From Prevotella sp. (GTDB lineage Bacteria > Bacteroidota > Bacteroidia > Bacteroidales > Bacteroidaceae), in assembly GCA_017449495.1 (NCBI GenBank), contig JAFTFO010000039.1, positions 26,344-90,343 of the forward strand: a DNA stretch of 64,000 nucleotides. The letters are read 5' to 3'. Under the pieces are notes generated by a model that worked only from the letters and a program-made list of their open reading frames with translations, searched no databases and was not told where the DNA came from. Of the stretch, positions 24,806 through 33,639 are shown piece by piece. Position 1 is the first letter of the stretch; each line of letters begins with the position of its first letter. The translations under genes were made by a program, and so were the position numbers.

Positions 24806-26983
24806 TTACTTGCCCATCGTCGACAGCACCAGATCGATTTCCTGGAAGGTTACTTCTGGCGGACAGAGGCTTTTGATGGCGGTCTTGCCCTCGTTGATAC
24901 CAATTGTATGGATGACTTTGTGGATAGCATCCTGATGCGCTGGGGGGACGAGTTCAGAGAGGGTCACCTCGCCTGTTGGGATGAATCGGGCCAGATGGTT
25001 GATAATGGTGCCGACGGTCAAGGCGCGTTCTTTGGCTATTTCATGGGGTTTCAAACCCTGTTTATACAGTTGATAGGTTACATTCCACGTTTTAGGTTTT
25101 GGCTCTTTCTTGGGCTTGGGTTCTTTCTTAGATTTCTTTTTCACTTGCCCCTCATCGATGGCGTCGAGCATGGAGTATTGTTTTTCTCTCAAGTAGGTCG
25201 TGATGGAAAAGCCTTCTTCGGCAATCCTGGCCAACAGATAGCGTCTCGATAGGACGGCTTGTCTCGTTTCTGTGAGTGAGTCAGTGAATCGTGACATGGC
25301 CTGTTTGTTGTTGCTTTTGATAGTGGCGGCCAGTTCCAGAGAGTTGCTGAAGGTCTTACGGATTGTTTCCTCAAAATAGGCAGCACTACGTTTCACGCGC
25401 TCTAAGAATGAAGTTTGATGCAACTGTTCCGTAGGCGTCTGCAGTATCTTTTGCAACCATTTGTCCGACACAGCCATCGCCTCTGCACTCAAATTTGCCA
25501 AGACACGCTTGTGCAGTTCGGTGATATCAGTATAACTATGGTAAAAGAACTCCGTCATCAGCCGCAGCAGATGCTCCTCTTTATAGAAGATGTCATGGAA
25601 GTCGAAGAGTTCGAGCAACTGTTGCCGATAGTATTCTTCCTTTAGTTGGGGCAACTGACAGATGCTCTTCTGTGCCTCTTCCTCCTGATGGCTTATATAG
25701 TTCTCTACTCTTTGGTCTGAGATGATGGCACGTAGTTCGATGGGTGTAGAGAGAACCATACCTTCTAAGGTTCTGCATCGGCTAAGGGCGACATAGACCT
25801 GTCCTGGGGCAAAAGAGAGGTTGGCGTCGATGATGGCGTGGTCGAAGGTGAGGCCTTGGCTCTTGTGGATGGTGATGGCCCAGGCCAGTCTCAGAGGCAG
25901 TTGGTGGAACTTGCCTTGGACTTTTGTCTCTATCTCGCGTGTCTCAGGGTTGAGTTGATATTGACTGTTTTCCCACGTCAGCGGCTCCACTTCTATTGCT
26001 TCGTGGTCACCAGGGCAGAGCACGAAGACGTGGTTGTTGCTGATTTCAACGATTTCGCCGATGCGGCCATTGAAGTAACGATGTTCCCCTGTAGGGTCAT
26101 TCTTCACAAACATCACCTGTGCCCCTTGTTTCAGCATCAGCAGGTCACTCGTCGGATAGGAGTATTCTGGGAAGTTTCCTTCGATCTTTGCCTGAAAGGT
26201 ATAACTGCTACCAGGCAACTTCAACAACTCACGGTCGTTATAGCTGTCTGCTAAGTGGTTGTGGGTTGTCAGACGGATGCATCCCTCGCCAGACTTGGGG
26301 ATGAAACCTGGCAGGCATCTCTTGTTTAACAGAGCGATATCATCAGCCGTTGGATGCGCCTCGCGGATATGGTTGAGTATGTGGATAAATGTGTCGTCCT
26401 CCTGTCGATAGACCTTTTCCAACTGTATCGTGACATATTCGATTTGTTGCAGGGCCTTTGAGCCGAAAAAGTAGGGAGTGTCGTAATAGGGCTTAAGCAG
26501 CACCTCGTCCTCTGCCGTCACCACAGGCGTTAGTTGTTGCAGATCACCAATCATCAGCAGTTGCACACCTCCAAATGGCTTATACCTGTCGCGATAGCGT
26601 CTCAACACAGAGTCGATGGCATCGAGCAGGTCGCTGCGCACCATAGAAATCTCGTCGATGATCAACAAGTCGAGCGAGGCGATGATGCGACGCTTCTCCT
26701 TTCCGAAGTCGAACTTGCTTTTGATATGAGCATTGGGCACGAAGGGTGAGAAGGGTAGTTGGAAGAAAGAGTGGATGGTCACACCACCAGCATTGATAGC
26801 AGCCACGCCTGTTGGCGCAACGACGATGGACCGTTTCTTGCTCTGTTCTACGACAGTCTTCAGGAACGTAGTCTTTCCCGTGCCAGCCTTCCCTGTGAGG
26901 AAGATGCTGCGTCCTGTGTGTTCTACAAAGTCCCAAGCGTCACATAGTGCCTGGTTTTCTTCTTTCATTTGAATTCTTTCCAT
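24806..26983 (-). CDS. Pif1/RecD-like superfamily 1 helicase with C-terminal helix-turn-helix
   Basis: The 725-residue protein has an N-terminal SF1B helicase core: Walker A LTGKAGTGKTTFLKT (31-38), APTGVAAINAGGVTIHSFF (motif Ia), LLIIDEISMVRSDLLD (Walker B), IGDLQQLTPV (motif III), VYRQEDDTF, and the late ITIHKSQGLTFDHAIID and YVALSRCRTLEGM (motifs V/VI) of Pif1 helicases. The Lys/Pro-rich linker KKKSKKEPKPKKEPKPK joins a C-terminal helix-turn-helix_40-like domain (YQLYKQGLKPHEIAKERALTVGTIINHLARFIPTGEV) shared with RecQ-type proteins. It likely unwinds DNA with 5'-3' polarity, perhaps at G-quadruplexes or stalled forks. The start of the ORF is ATG 26983; ATG 26968 (MKEENQAL) is an alternative. 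Confidence 0.93.
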   Translation of the reverse strand: MERIQMKEENQALCDAWDFVEHTGRSIFLTGKAGTGKTTFLKTVVEQSKKRSIVVAPTGVAAINAGGVTIHSFFQLPFSPFVPNAHIKSKFDFGKEKRRIIASLDLLIIDEISMVRSDLLDAIDSVLRRYRDRYKPFGGVQLLMIGDLQQLTPVVTAEDEVLLKPYYDTPYFFGSKALQQIEYVTIQLEKVYRQEDDTFIHILNHIREAHPTADDIALLNKRCLPGFIPKSGEGCIRLTTHNHLADSYNDRELLKLPGSSYTFQAKIEGNFPEYSYPTSDLLMLKQGAQVMFVKNDPTGEHRYFNGRIGEIVEISNNHVFVLCPGDHEAIEVEPLTWENSQYQLNPETREIETKVQGKFHQLPLRLAWAITIHKSQGLTFDHAIIDANLSFAPGQVYVALSRCRTLEGMVLSTPIELRAIISDQRVENYISHQEEEAQKSICQLPQLKEEYYRQQLLELFDFHDIFYKEEHLLRLMTEFFYHSYTDITELHKRVLANLSAEAMAVSDKWLQKILQTPTEQLHQTSFLERVKRSAAYFEETIRKTFSNSLELAATIKSNNKQAMSRFTDSLTETRQAVLSRRYLLARIAEEGFSITTYLREKQYSMLDAIDEGQVKKKSKKEPKPKKEPKPKTWNVTYQLYKQGLKPHEIAKERALTVGTIINHLARFIPTGEVTLSELVPPAHQDAIHKVIHTIGINEGKTAIKSLCPPEVTFQEIDLVLSTMGK

Positions 26984-27045
26984 TGCTCATTTGTTGAGGA
27001 ATGCTTTAATCCTTTGGGTAATTCTTCTATTTCGCCAATCTCTTG

Positions 27046-28128
27046 TTAGAACGATTGTATCGCCACAATGGTTTTAAATCCGCTCCAACCTGGCGTGGTT
27101 TTATAGGCATCTAAAGAAGTAGAAGGGACACAGAGGGTACCGTTTTCCTGTGTTTCCCTCTCGAAGGCAGGGCTGTATCCATCTTCATCGGCTTGAATAT
27201 ATGGCGGGTTTACGGCATAGCACGTCACATTCTTGAGCTGGTGGCTACCCCGAAATGCATCTGTGCCTATGGTCTGAACGCCCTCACCAAGAATGAGTTC
27301 CGTAAGGTTTGGGCCAAATTCCCCTAACACAAACCTACACGAAATGGCGACGGAGGTTAGGGCATCACAACCATTGAAAGGGGCCTCATAGATCATTATA
27401 TTCGCAGGAACAGAGATTGATGTCAGGCTCTTGCAATTGGCAAAGGACTCCAACCCAAGTTCCGTCACACCGTCAGGAATGACGATATCTGTTAATCCAC
27501 AACCCTTGAAAGCCTCTTGGCCAATGGTCTTCAGCGTGCTGGGCAGGGTAATAGTAGACAGATTCCGGCATGAACAAAAAGCAAAGTTCTCGATACTCGT
27601 CAGACTCTTTGGGAGTGTGATGGAAGTGAGCGACGTACATTCGTTAAAGGTATATATTTTAATAGATTCCAGACCTTCAGGTAAATTGATGGCAGCAAGC
27701 TTCTCACAGCAAGAAAAGGCATTTTTTCCAATATAATTGATGCTGCTGGGGAGTGTCACGGAAGTCAGTTGGTGTAAACCACTAAATGCATTGTCTCTTA
27801 TTTGTGTGACGGTATAAGTCTTTCCTTCTACCTCTATCTGCTGAGGAACAATGATAGTCGTGACGCTATCACCATTATGCGGAAAGTTGTAACAGGCTGT
27901 CCCAGTGTTAGGGTTGATAGTATATGACGCCCCGTCTACAGCGTAGCCCCAGAGAGCAATATATGTCCCATCAGGTACGCTATCAGGGTTCTTGGGGTTG
28001 TTCCTCGGCTGATTCTCGTTTTCGGGCTGATTCTCATTTCCTGTAGTAACACCCTCATCCTCGTTTCCACATGCCATCAGAAGAGGAAAACCAATCAATA
28101 TTAAAACCAACAAACAATTCTTTTTCAT
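27046..28128 (-). CDS. BspA-type leucine-rich repeat lipoprotein
   Basis: The 360-residue protein begins MKKNCLLVLILIGFPLLMACGN (lipobox LMAC, lipidated Cys20). A short low-complexity linker NENQPENENQPRNNPKNP comes next, then at least six LRR_5 (BspA/TpLRR) repeats such as AFSGLHQLTSVTLPSSINYIG, AFKGCGLTDIVIPDGVTELG and AFRGSHQLKNVTCYAVNPP. BspA-like repeats in Prevotella and related genera occur on surface proteins that bind host proteins or other bacteria. The lipid anchor suggests a surface-exposed or periplasmic outer-membrane lipoprotein. The gene is monocistronic with a TAGCTTTG box 46 nt upstream. Confidence 0.88.
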   Translation of the reverse strand: MKKNCLLVLILIGFPLLMACGNEDEGVTTGNENQPENENQPRNNPKNPDSVPDGTYIALWGYAVDGASYTINPNTGTACYNFPHNGDSVTTIIVPQQIEVEGKTYTVTQIRDNAFSGLHQLTSVTLPSSINYIGKNAFSCCEKLAAINLPEGLESIKIYTFNECTSLTSITLPKSLTSIENFAFCSCRNLSTITLPSTLKTIGQEAFKGCGLTDIVIPDGVTELGLESFANCKSLTSISVPANIMIYEAPFNGCDALTSVAISCRFVLGEFGPNLTELILGEGVQTIGTDAFRGSHQLKNVTCYAVNPPYIQADEDGYSPAFERETQENGTLCVPSTSLDAYKTTPGWSGFKTIVAIQSF

Positions 28129-28174
28129 ACTTACAAATTTTCACATCAAGGTCTGGAAAAGTGTTATTTTTCTG

Positions 28175-28182
28175 CAAAGCTA
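28175..28182 (-). promoter_or_regulatory. -7 promoter box TAGCTTTG for the LRR lipoprotein
   Basis: It reads TAGCTTTGC on the minus strand, 46 nt upstream of the start codon. Confidence 0.6.
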
Positions 28183-28309
28183 CGCCTTTTTTTCGTAACG
28201 TCCAAATTTTTGGGTAACTATTTTAGTCTTTCTGTGTGCAGGGTGGTATTCCTTTCCTCGAAATATGTTATAATGATTTTTTCTTGAGAAACATCATCAA
28301 AAATGGCTT

Positions 28310-28739
28310 AACTATTCACTTTTGATGATAAACATCTTATAGTCAGAATATTAAGGCGTGAATAGTTGTGTGTCAACTATTCACCAACTATTCACTAATT
28401 ACCTTGTAACCTTGAGTTAACTTGCTGCTGGCACTCATCTCTAACGGCAGTTCATCATAGTTCTCAAGCCAGAAACTGTGAGTTTCCTTTGAGGAAACTG
28501 GTAGTTTCCCCTTAGGAAACTCCGAGTTTCAAGTCGAGAAACTATCATTAAATAGCATCCTTTATGGCATTTAACAGCCTGTAATACAGATAAATATAGC
28601 ATGTTTAACTGGATTATTCACTATGTTATTCCCAAAATATAGATAATTAATGAGTGAATAGATGGTGAATAGTTGACACCTAACTATTCACTCAATAACT
28701 TTCTGAAAACCAGCGTATTAAATCGTTTAGTGAATAGTT
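28310..28739. repeat. Cluster of AACTATTCAC decamers in both orientations
   Basis: Forward copies AACTATTCAC lie at 28310, 28375, 28386 and 28682; reverse copies GTGAATAGTT lie at 28358, 28665 and 28730; partial copies lie near 28614 and 28654. Together with the GTTTC cluster they fill the 28183-28831 intergenic region between divergent genes. No gene is seen there. Confidence 0.85.
28472..28543. repeat. Cluster of alternating AGTTTC/GAAACT hairpins
   Basis: Successive small inverted repeats read GAAACT-gtg-AGTTTC, AGTTTCC-tttga-GGAAACT, AGTTTCC-cctta-GGAAACT and AGTTTC-aagtcga-GAAACT. The same arm is used each time with changing loops. It is nested within the AACTATTCAC cluster. Confidence 0.85.
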
Positions 28740-28831
28740 GAGCCATTTTTCTTCATTTTTTTCTACAGAAAATTTGCTATCACAGATTTTGGAAAATGCG
28801 GTAATAATTTGGAAAAGCCGCAGAAATAATG

Positions 28832-28839
28832 TATCTTTG
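28832..28839 (+). promoter_or_regulatory. -7 promoter box TATCTTTG for the methyltransferase
   Basis: TATCTTTGCA ends only 7 nt before ATG 28847. The mRNA start would fall at or next to the start codon. Confidence 0.7.
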
Positions 28840-28846
28840 CAGGCGA

Positions 28847-30049
28847 ATGATGAACGAGGCGACACGACTGTTTATCCGTCAGCATCTGCAGGATGATATC
28901 CGACAGCTGGCTCTTCGGGGGACAAAGGACCCTGAGGTGGACTTGGCGTTTGCCCTTCAGCAGATCGACGGCCATCGAAGGGCTCTGGAGAAACTGTCGA
29001 CGTGGGCGACCATAGAGGGAATCGTCTGGCCATCGCACTTGTCGATGGAACAATGTTCAAGTGAAAGGACGGCCCTTTATAAAGCAGGGGTGGCAGGATG
29101 TGGAGAGTCGTTTGTCGATCTGACGGCAGGCTTTGGCGTCGATGCGGCTTTTATTGCCCAGGGGTTCCAAAGGGCCGTTTGTGTGGAGGTACAACCAGAG
29201 TTATGCGCCATTTCATCGGCAAATTTCCAACTTCTGGGACTTCACCAGACAGAGGTGGTGAATGGTAATGGTGTGGACTATCTGCATGAGATGCCCCCAG
29301 CCGACTTGGTCTTTATCGACCCAGCCCGAAGGGATGAGCACGGGGGGCGCACTTACGGCATCGCAGACTGCACGCCGAATGTGCTTGAGATGATCGACGA
29401 GTTGCTGGCGAAAGCCCAGCGTGTGATGATTAAGCTCTCGCCGATGCTCGATTGGCGCAAGGCGGTTGCAGACTTGGGGGAGCAGAATGTTTCCGCTGTT
29501 CATATCGTGTCTGTGAATAATGAGTGCAAGGAGTTGCTCTTTGTCGTGGAGTGTGGAGCGTGGAGTGTGGAGGGAGATTACTCTGTGCATTGTGTCAACC
29601 TGTTGTCTGACGGTAGTGAGGAGCGCTTTGAGTTCGATGCTCAGGCACCATCACCGATTAAGATTCTTCACTCTCCACTCTTCACTTTTCACTTCTTATA
29701 CGAGCCCAATGCCTCCGTCATGAAAGCCGGTTGTTTCGACTTGTTAGCAGAACGCTTTGGGGTGATGCCACTCCATCGGAACAGTCATCTGTTTGTGTCA
29801 GATGCAGAGGTGGCTGATTTCCCTGGTCGTGGGTTTGTCATAGAAAGGACGACGTCGATGAACAAGCGTGAACTGAGAGACAGTCTTGCTGGAGTGACGC
29901 AGGCCAACATTGCCGTGAGGAACTTCCCGCTATCAACGGCAGATCTTCGCAAGCGACTCAAACTGTTGGACGGTGGAGACATCTATATCTTCGCCACAAC
30001 GGTAGCAAATCAGGGTCATAGGCTCTTCTTTTGCCGAAAAATCTCCTAA
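28847..30049 (+). CDS. Class I SAM-dependent methyltransferase with THUMP-like C-terminal domain
   Basis: The protein of about 400 residues has a Rossmann methyltransferase core. AGCGESFVDLTAGFGVDAAFIAQGF is motif I, CVEVQPELCAIS is the acidic motif II, NGNGVDYLHEMPPADLVFIDPARRDEHGGR is motif IV with DPAR, and RVMIKLSPMLDW follows. The C-terminal third (YEPNASVMKAGCFDLLAERFGV and LHRNSHLFVSD) is the THUMP_like domain, suggesting an RNA substrate, but none is established. Two stretches, near residues 234-244 and 273-283, are encoded by GTGGAG/CTCCAC-type repeats known from intergenic DNA and look like in-frame insertions. Starts 28847 and 28850 are adjacent ATGs. Confidence 0.88.
   Translation: MMNEATRLFIRQHLQDDIRQLALRGTKDPEVDLAFALQQIDGHRRALEKLSTWATIEGIVWPSHLSMEQCSSERTALYKAGVAGCGESFVDLTAGFGVDAAFIAQGFQRAVCVEVQPELCAISSANFQLLGLHQTEVVNGNGVDYLHEMPPADLVFIDPARRDEHGGRTYGIADCTPNVLEMIDELLAKAQRVMIKLSPMLDWRKAVADLGEQNVSAVHIVSVNNECKELLFVVECGAWSVEGDYSVHCVNLLSDGSEERFEFDAQAPSPIKILHSPLFTFHFLYEPNASVMKAGCFDLLAERFGVMPLHRNSHLFVSDAEVADFPGRGFVIERTTSMNKRELRDSLAGVTQANIAVRNFPLSTADLRKRLKLLDGGDIYIFATTVANQGHRLFFCRKIS
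29546..29697. repeat. Purine/pyrimidine repeat pair inside the methyltransferase gene
   Basis: At 29546-29574 the unit GTGGAGTGTGGAG occurs, is partly repeated and ends GGAGGG. At 29663-29697 a complementary-type run of CACTCTCCAC and TTCACTTTTCAC occurs. The two are imperfect inverted copies (about 16 of 20 positions in the best stretch). Confidence 0.5.
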
Positions 30050-30059
30050 CGATTAATAA

Positions 30060-30087
30060 TTTTCAATTATCAATTTTCAATTATCAA
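30060..30087. repeat. 14-bp tandem repeat TTTTCAATTATCAA x2
   Basis: Two exact copies (30060-30073, 30074-30087) sit in the AT-rich spacer directly upstream of the parE promoter box. Such repeats are common between genes in Bacteroidales. Confidence 0.7.
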
Positions 30088-30097
30088 TTATATTTTG

Positions 30098-30105
30098 TAC
30101 CTTTG
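30098..30105 (+). promoter_or_regulatory. -7 promoter box TACCTTTG for parE
   Basis: TACCTTTGCA lies 23 nt upstream of ATG 30129. Confidence 0.7.
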
Positions 30106-30128
30106 CAGCACAAAATATTTAGGGATTT

Positions 30129-32081
30129 ATGGAAACTGAAAACAATATCACGAATAATCAGCAGGATGGTCAGGTGCAGTATGACGACACCAATATTGTC
30201 ACCCTGACGGGTTTAGAGCATATCCGACTGCGCCCTGGCATGTATATTGGAAAGCTCGATGACGGCTCAAAGCCCGACGATGGTATATACGTGCTACTGA
30301 AGGAGGTGTTCGACAACTCGATCGACGAGTTCAAGATGAAGGCTGGTGACCGCATTGAGGTGACCATCGAGGATAACCTTCGGGTGACGGTGCGTGACTA
30401 CGGTCGAGGCATTCCGCAGGGAAAACTGATCGACTCGGTGAGTATCCTGAATACCAGCGGTAAGTTCGACTCGAAGGCTTTCAAGAAGTCCATCGGCCTG
30501 AACGGAGTGGGCGTGAAGGCTGTCAATGCCCTGAGCAGTCGTTTCGAGGTGCGCAGTTACCGTGACGGTAAGGTGCGCAAGGCCGTCTTTGAATGTGGCA
30601 AGTTGGTGAGTGATGTGACGGAGCCCTCGCAAGACGAGAACGGCACCTACGTCTTCTTCGAGCCGGACAATACGCTCTTCAAGAACTACAGCTACCACGA
30701 TGAGATTGTGGAGTACATGCTCCGTAACTATACCTACCTGAATACAGGTCTCACCATCATGTACAATGGTCGTCGTATCCTTTCACGTCACGGTCTGGAA
30801 GACCTGCTGAAGGATCGCATGACCAGTGACGCCCTCTATCCCATCATTCACTTGCAGGGCGAGGACATCGAGATTGCCTTCACCCATGCCAATCAGTATG
30901 GCGAGGAGTACTATTCGTTCGTCAACGGTCAGCATACCATTCAGGGTGGCACCCATCAGAGTGCCTTCAAGGAGCATATCGCCCGAACCATCAAGGAGTT
31001 CTATAATAAATATGAATATGGCGATATCCGTACGGGCATCGTGGCCGCCATCTCCATCAACGTCGAGGAACCGATCTTCGAGAGTCAGACTAAGATCAAG
31101 TTAGGCTCCACCACCATGTCGCCCGAAGGCGTCAGCATTAATAAATATGTTGGCGACTTCATCAAGCAGGGTGTAGACAACTATCTACATATCCACAGCG
31201 ATGTGGCCGAGGTGCTGGAGAACAAGATCAAGGAGAGTGAGCGCGACCGTAAGGCGATAGCCGGCGTGACGAAACTGGCTCGTGAACGCGCCAAGAAGGC
31301 TAACCTCCATAACCGTAAGCTTCGCGACTGCCGCATCCATTATAGCGACACGAAGAACGACCGTAAGGAGGAGTCGTGTATCTTCATCACCGAAGGAGAC
31401 TCTGCCAGTGGCAGCATCACGAAGAGCCGTGATGTCAATACGCAGGCTGTCTTCTCTTTGCGAGGCAAACCGCTCAACAGTTTTGGACTCACTAAGAAGG
31501 TGGTTTATGAGAATGAGGAGTTCAACCTTTTACAGGCGGCTCTCGATATTGAGGAAGGCCTGGACACCCTGCGTTATAATAAGGTCATTGTGGCTACCGA
31601 TGCAGATGTCGACGGTATGCATATCCGCTTGCTGATCATTACTTTCTTCTTGCAGTTCTTCCCAGAGCTTATAAAGAAGGGACACGTTTATGTGTTACAG
31701 ACACCACTCTTCAGAGTACGCAATCGCCGTACGAAGATTCGTAGCAAACAAGTCATTGCTGAGGCGGATGCCAAGTCGGACAAGAAGAATGACTTCATCA
31801 CTCGCTATTGTTATAGTGAGGAGGAGCGCCTAACAGCTATCAGCGAGTTGGGACCAGATCCAGAGATTACCCGATTTAAGGGACTTGGCGAAATCTCCCC
31901 AGATGAATTTGCTGGTTTTATCGGACCAGATATCCGATTGGAGCAAGTAACGCTTCATAAGAATGACCAAGTGCAGAAGCTTCTCGAATACTATATGGGT
32001 AAGAATACGATGGAGCGCCAGAACTTTATCATCGATAACCTTGTCATCGAGGAAGATAGACCGGAAGAAAGTTATGATTAG
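30129..32081 (+). CDS. parE: DNA topoisomerase IV subunit B
   Basis: This is the ATPase subunit of the type IIA topoisomerase that decatenates daughter chromosomes. The 650-residue protein has a GHKL ATPase domain ([13 protein letters not shown], then RDYGRGIP and [14 protein letters not shown]) and a transducer domain with [16 protein letters not shown]. The TOPRIM domain ([36 protein letters not shown]) comes last. The TOPRIM/C-terminal spacing lacks the insertion common in GyrB, which favours ParE, although Bacteroidetes gyrB-like paralogues are hard to separate by eye. The last 8 nt overlap the S41 protease gene (ATGATTAG). No parC lies in the window. Confidence 0.92.
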   Translation: METENNITNNQQDGQVQYDDTNIVTLTGLEHIRLRPGMYIGKLDDGSKPDDGIYVLLKEVFDNSIDEFKMKAGDRIEVTIEDNLRVTVRDYGRGIPQGKLIDSVSILNTSGKFDSKAFKKSIGLNGVGVKAVNALSSRFEVRSYRDGKVRKAVFECGKLVSDVTEPSQDENGTYVFFEPDNTLFKNYSYHDEIVEYMLRNYTYLNTGLTIMYNGRRILSRHGLEDLLKDRMTSDALYPIIHLQGEDIEIAFTHANQYGEEYYSFVNGQHTIQGGTHQSAFKEHIARTIKEFYNKYEYGDIRTGIVAAISINVEEPIFESQTKIKLGSTTMSPEGVSINKYVGDFIKQGVDNYLHIHSDVAEVLENKIKESERDRKAIAGVTKLARERAKKANLHNRKLRDCRIHYSDTKNDRKEESCIFITEGDSASGSITKSRDVNTQAVFSLRGKPLNSFGLTKKVVYENEEFNLLQAALDIEEGLDTLRYNKVIVATDADVDGMHIRLLIITFFLQFFPELIKKGHVYVLQTPLFRVRNRRTKIRSKQVIAEADAKSDKKNDFITRYCYSEEERLTAISELGPDPEITRFKGLGEISPDEFAGFIGPDIRLEQVTLHKNDQVQKLLEYYMGKNTMERQNFIIDNLVIEEDRPEESYD

Positions 32082-33639
32082 ATTACGGTTATTAGTTTAT
32101 GGTTTTCTCTTATTCTCTTTCTCGGTAAACGCTCAGAGAATAGGTGACCCGTTACACAAGTTGCAGTATGCTGCGGTAGTGATTAATAGTCTTTATGTAG
32201 ACAGTGTCGACGAAGGCAAGCTGGCCGAGGACGGCATTCGTGGCATGCTCAGCAAGCTGGATCCCCATTCGTCATACTCTACACCTAAAGAGGTTAAAGA
32301 GCTAAAGGAGCCTCTCGACGGAAACTTCGAGGGAATTGGCGTACAGTTTAATATGATGGAGGATACGCTTATTGTCATCCAACCTGTTACCAATGGCCCT
32401 TCTGAACGGGTAGGCATTATTGCAGGCGATCGTATCGTCTCTGTCAATGATACGGCCATTGCAGGCGTGAAGATGTCAAAGGAAGAGATCATGAAACGCC
32501 TTCGTGGTCCGAAGGGGACTAAGGTTGTGCTGGGAGTGGTGCGACAGGGCATCGGTGAGACACTCAAGTTCACGGTCCGCCGCGATAAGATTCCTGTCCA
32601 TTCCATCGATGCAACTTATATGATCCGTCCTGGTATCGGCTACATCCGCATCGGCAACTTCAGTGCGACGACCCATGAGGAATTCCTTGAAGGACTCCGT
32701 CTATTGAAGGGGCAAGGCATGCAGCATCTCGTCCTTGATTTGCAAGAAAACGGTGGAGGTTACCTGAAGGCAGCCGTCGACATCGCTGACGAGTTCCTGC
32801 AGCGTGGCGACTTGATCGTCTATACAGATGGTCGTAGAGCACCTCGTACAGACTATACCGCCAATGGCAATGGTGCCTTCATGGATGGTAAGGTGGTTGT
32901 CTTGGTCGATGGCTATACGGCCTCTGCCGCTGAGATTGTGACAGGAGCCATTCAGGATCAGGACCGTGGTGTTGTTGTCGGCCGTCGTACTTTTGGCAAG
33001 GGGCTGGTACAACGGCCTATCGACCTGCCTGACGGCTCGATGATCCGTCTCACCGTCGCTCATTACTATACTCCCTCTGGCCGTTGTATTCAGAAGCCAT
33101 ATAAGAAAGGCGAGGCCAAAGATTATGCGATGGATATGGTGAACCGTCTAAAGAGTGGTGAGTTGACCAACGCTGACAGCGTCCACTTCATCGACTCCTT
33201 GAAATATGAGACGCTGCGCGAGCATCGCATCGTCTATGGTGGCGGAGGCATCATGCCCGATTACTTCGTGCCTCTTGACACCACGCTTTATACCCGATTC
33301 CATCGGCAATTGGCAGCAAAAAGTATTATCATACAGCAGAACCTGCGCTATGTCGACAACAATCGTAAGGAGTTGAAAGCGCAATGGACGAACTTTGCTG
33401 ACTTCAAGCAGCGCTTTGAGGTGCCCCAGAGTCTCATAGATGCCGTTGTGGCAGAAGGGGAGAAGCAGAATGTCAAACCACAGGATGAGGCGGAACTTGA
33501 AAAGACACTTCCCTATCTCCGTTTGCAGATGAAAGCCCTGATAGCGCGTGACCTCTGGGATATGAGCGAATATTTCTCCATCTTCAACGAGAGCAGCGAG
33601 ATTGTCAAGAAGGCCCTCGAGGTGATTCAGTATTCATAG
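32074..33639 (+). CDS. S41-family C-terminal processing protease
   Basis: The 521-residue protein has a signal peptide ([20 protein letters not shown]) and the N-terminal helical segment with [17 protein letters not shown] domain follows ([40 protein letters not shown]), then the S41 catalytic domain. Ser284 in [16 protein letters not shown] and Lys309 in TFGKGLVQ form the Ser-Lys dyad with the usual 25-residue spacing. It would cleave misfolded or C-terminally tagged envelope proteins in the periplasm. The start overlaps the parE stop, so it is translationally coupled; the in-frame upstream extension lies wholly inside parE and is rejected. It converges with the GH35-like gene, overlapping by 13 nt. 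Confidence 0.93.
   Translation: MIRLRLLVYGFLLFSFSVNAQRIGDPLHKLQYAAVVINSLYVDSVDEGKLAEDGIRGMLSKLDPHSSYSTPKEVKELKEPLDGNFEGIGVQFNMMEDTLIVIQPVTNGPSERVGIIAGDRIVSVNDTAIAGVKMSKEEIMKRLRGPKGTKVVLGVVRQGIGETLKFTVRRDKIPVHSIDATYMIRPGIGYIRIGNFSATTHEEFLEGLRLLKGQGMQHLVLDLQENGGGYLKAAVDIADEFLQRGDLIVYTDGRRAPRTDYTANGNGAFMDGKVVVLVDGYTASAAEIVTGAIQDQDRGVVVGRRTFGKGLVQRPIDLPDGSMIRLTVAHYYTPSGRCIQKPYKKGEAKDYAMDMVNRLKSGELTNADSVHFIDSLKYETLREHRIVYGGGGIMPDYFVPLDTTLYTRFHRQLAAKSIIIQQNLRYVDNNRKELKAQWTNFADFKQRFEVPQSLIDAVVAEGEKQNVKPQDEAELEKTLPYLRLQMKALIARDLWDMSEYFSIFNESSEIVKKALEVIQYS

Noticed and set aside
28183-28831. Replication origin suggested by repeat-rich AT-rich spacer
   Set aside because: I see no DnaA-box-like TTATCCACA sequences and no dnaA, dnaN or par genes nearby.
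30060-30087. Operator for parE in the TTTTCAATTATCAA repeat
   Set aside because: The same type of AT-rich repeat is frequent between unrelated genes in Bacteroidales, so a specific role is not supported.
31963-32073. Longer S41 protease start within parE
   Set aside because: The extension would precede the signal peptide and is merely parE read in another frame.
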